A model generated the notes under the pieces. It saw only the letters and a list, made by a program, of their open reading frames with translations, did no database searches and had not been told where the DNA came from. The position numbers and the translations under genes were made by a program. A stretch of 58,956 nucleotides of DNA from the NCBI GenBank assembly GCA_051453625.1, contig JBOZIK010000001.1:119247533-119306488 (forward strand), given 5' to 3'. Below, piece after piece: positions 57,854 through 58,956 of this stretch (position 1 is its first letter; each line of letters starts with the position of its first letter). Source of the stretch: Welwitschia mirabilis (Eukaryota > Gnetophyta > Gnetopsida > Welwitschiales).

Positions 57854-58956
57854 AACTGAACCATTAGAATGCACTTTCTCAATTAGATATGGACCTAACC
57901 ATCTAGAAGTCAGTTTGTTGTGAATTAAATAAACTCTAGCATTAAAGAGTAAAACATACTGGCCAGGGTGAAAGTCTCTATACACAATGTTTTTATCATA
58001 TCCATATTTAGCTTGGGCTTTGAATATAATTTGATGATGGAGAGCTTGGGTTCTATTTCCATTAATGTGATTCAATTGGATTAATCTTTCTTAAATATTA
58101 TTAGTATGAAAAACAAGATCAAGTTAATGGATTATTTTGTAAAAATTATAGCACACATCGACTAGAAGCATACATGTTTTTTCATAGATAATTTCATAAG
58201 GAGAGAAACCTAAATAATTAAGCCAAGTCATATAATAATCCCAAAGGACATCATTAAGATGAAGTACCCATGATTTTAGAGATTTGTGATAGAGTTTAAA
58301 GAGTACTTTCTTGATCTCATGATTAGCATTTTCAGCTTTTCCATTTAATTAGGAATGGTAAGAGTAAGCTATTCTATATTCAATTCCAACTGAAAGTAAG
58401 AGTTTCCTAAGGATTCTATTAATAAAGTGGGTACCTTAATCAGAAATGAGAATCTTAAAAAATTTAAATCTTTGAAAGATGTTCGACCTCAGAAATTGGC
58501 AAATAGTTTTGACATCATAAGTCTGTGTGGGAATAGCTTTAACCCATTTTGTTACATAATCAACTACCACTAAGATATGATTCTTTCCACATGAATGGGA
58601 TTTAAGATGTCCTATAAAGTCTATACCTCAATAATCAAAAGGTTCACATTCCAAGATAGGTGTAAAAGGTAAGTCATGAGTTTGATTAAGACCTCCAGAT
58701 CATTGACAACAATCACATTTTTTAGTGAAGTCAAAGACATCTTTAAATATAGAGGGCCAATAGAATCCTGAATGTAAGATTTCATAGTAGTCTTTTGGAT
58801 ACTAGAATTATTTTTACAAACTCTGCCATGACAAAGAAGAAGAATATCTTTTTTCTCCCATTCAGGAACACATTTGTGCATGATTTGATCTTTGCATCAC
58901 CTATATAGATGAGGTTCGATCCAATCATAATCACCTATCCTATGAATAAAATATTT
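57854..58956 (-). pseudogene. Integrase of element I (C family, minus strand)
   Basis: Read from the window end on the minus strand: the zinc-binding part MHKCVPEWEKKDILLLCHGR, the core with VVDYVTKWVKA (Asp at 58559-58561), FKILISD (Asp at 58439-58441) and GKAENANHEIKK (Glu at 58331-58333), then VLWDYYMTW and LGFSPYEI. The C-terminal domain 58075-57854 reads KNIVYRDFHPGQYVLLFNAR, then KLTSRWLGPYLIEKV. Unlike element C, the D-D-E triad is complete. A stop follows the second Asp (D*GTHF) and another lies in YHS*LNG, so it is still broken. It continues beyond the window. Confidence 0.87.

Overview
This window looks like intergenic heterochromatin from a land plant, most likely a seed plant. It is strongly AT-rich, interrupted by runs of N, and built almost entirely from old, nested retrotransposons. 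I see no host gene that I can name with confidence, and no tRNA, rRNA, CRISPR array or bacterial-type operon. The plant assignment rests on the element families: an L1-type LINE with a DUF4283-like ORF1, SIRE-like Ty1/copia elements whose LTRs end in a C-rich box followed by an initiator-tRNA-Met primer site, and Ty3/gypsy elements of the Athila/Tat type with a tRNA-Asp-like primer site.

Layout. An L1-like LINE starts near 1.56 kb on the + strand and has been split twice. Its endonuclease is cut at 3270 by gypsy element A (3271-19922), and the endonuclease frame resumes at 19923. Element A was itself entered by copia element B (10785-17340, 1.19-kb LTRs, gag only). The LINE reverse transcriptase is cut at 21580 by element C (21580-36206, minus strand, 5-bp target duplication CTAAG) and resumes at 36207. 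The LINE C-terminal zinc-finger region and a further downstream ORF then appear twice (36.7-38.2 kb and 38.46-40.09 kb). Between the copies lie the edge of a minus-strand copia LTR (D, 38220) and a 100-N gap.

From 40.2 to 50 kb lies an Athila-like element E: two ~2.5-3-kb LTR-like repeats, then gag, a protease remnant and RT. Copia element F follows (LTR 50053-51553, gag, protease, start of integrase). It is cut near 53.24 kb by an unidentified block G. The window ends with the LTR, primer site and gag start of a C-family element (H, + strand). A 100-N gap joins H to the integrase of a related element in the opposite orientation (I).

State of the elements. Coding regions are broken by stops and frameshifts. 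Most changes that can be read are transitions of the kind expected from methyl-cytosine decay: TGG to TGA, CAG to TAG, active-site Asp to Asn and Glu to Lys. Several gaps are flanked by repeated copies of their own edge sequence, so part of the apparent duplication may be an assembly effect. All positions come from reading the sequence by eye; boundaries not marked by LTR ends or a target duplication are approximate.
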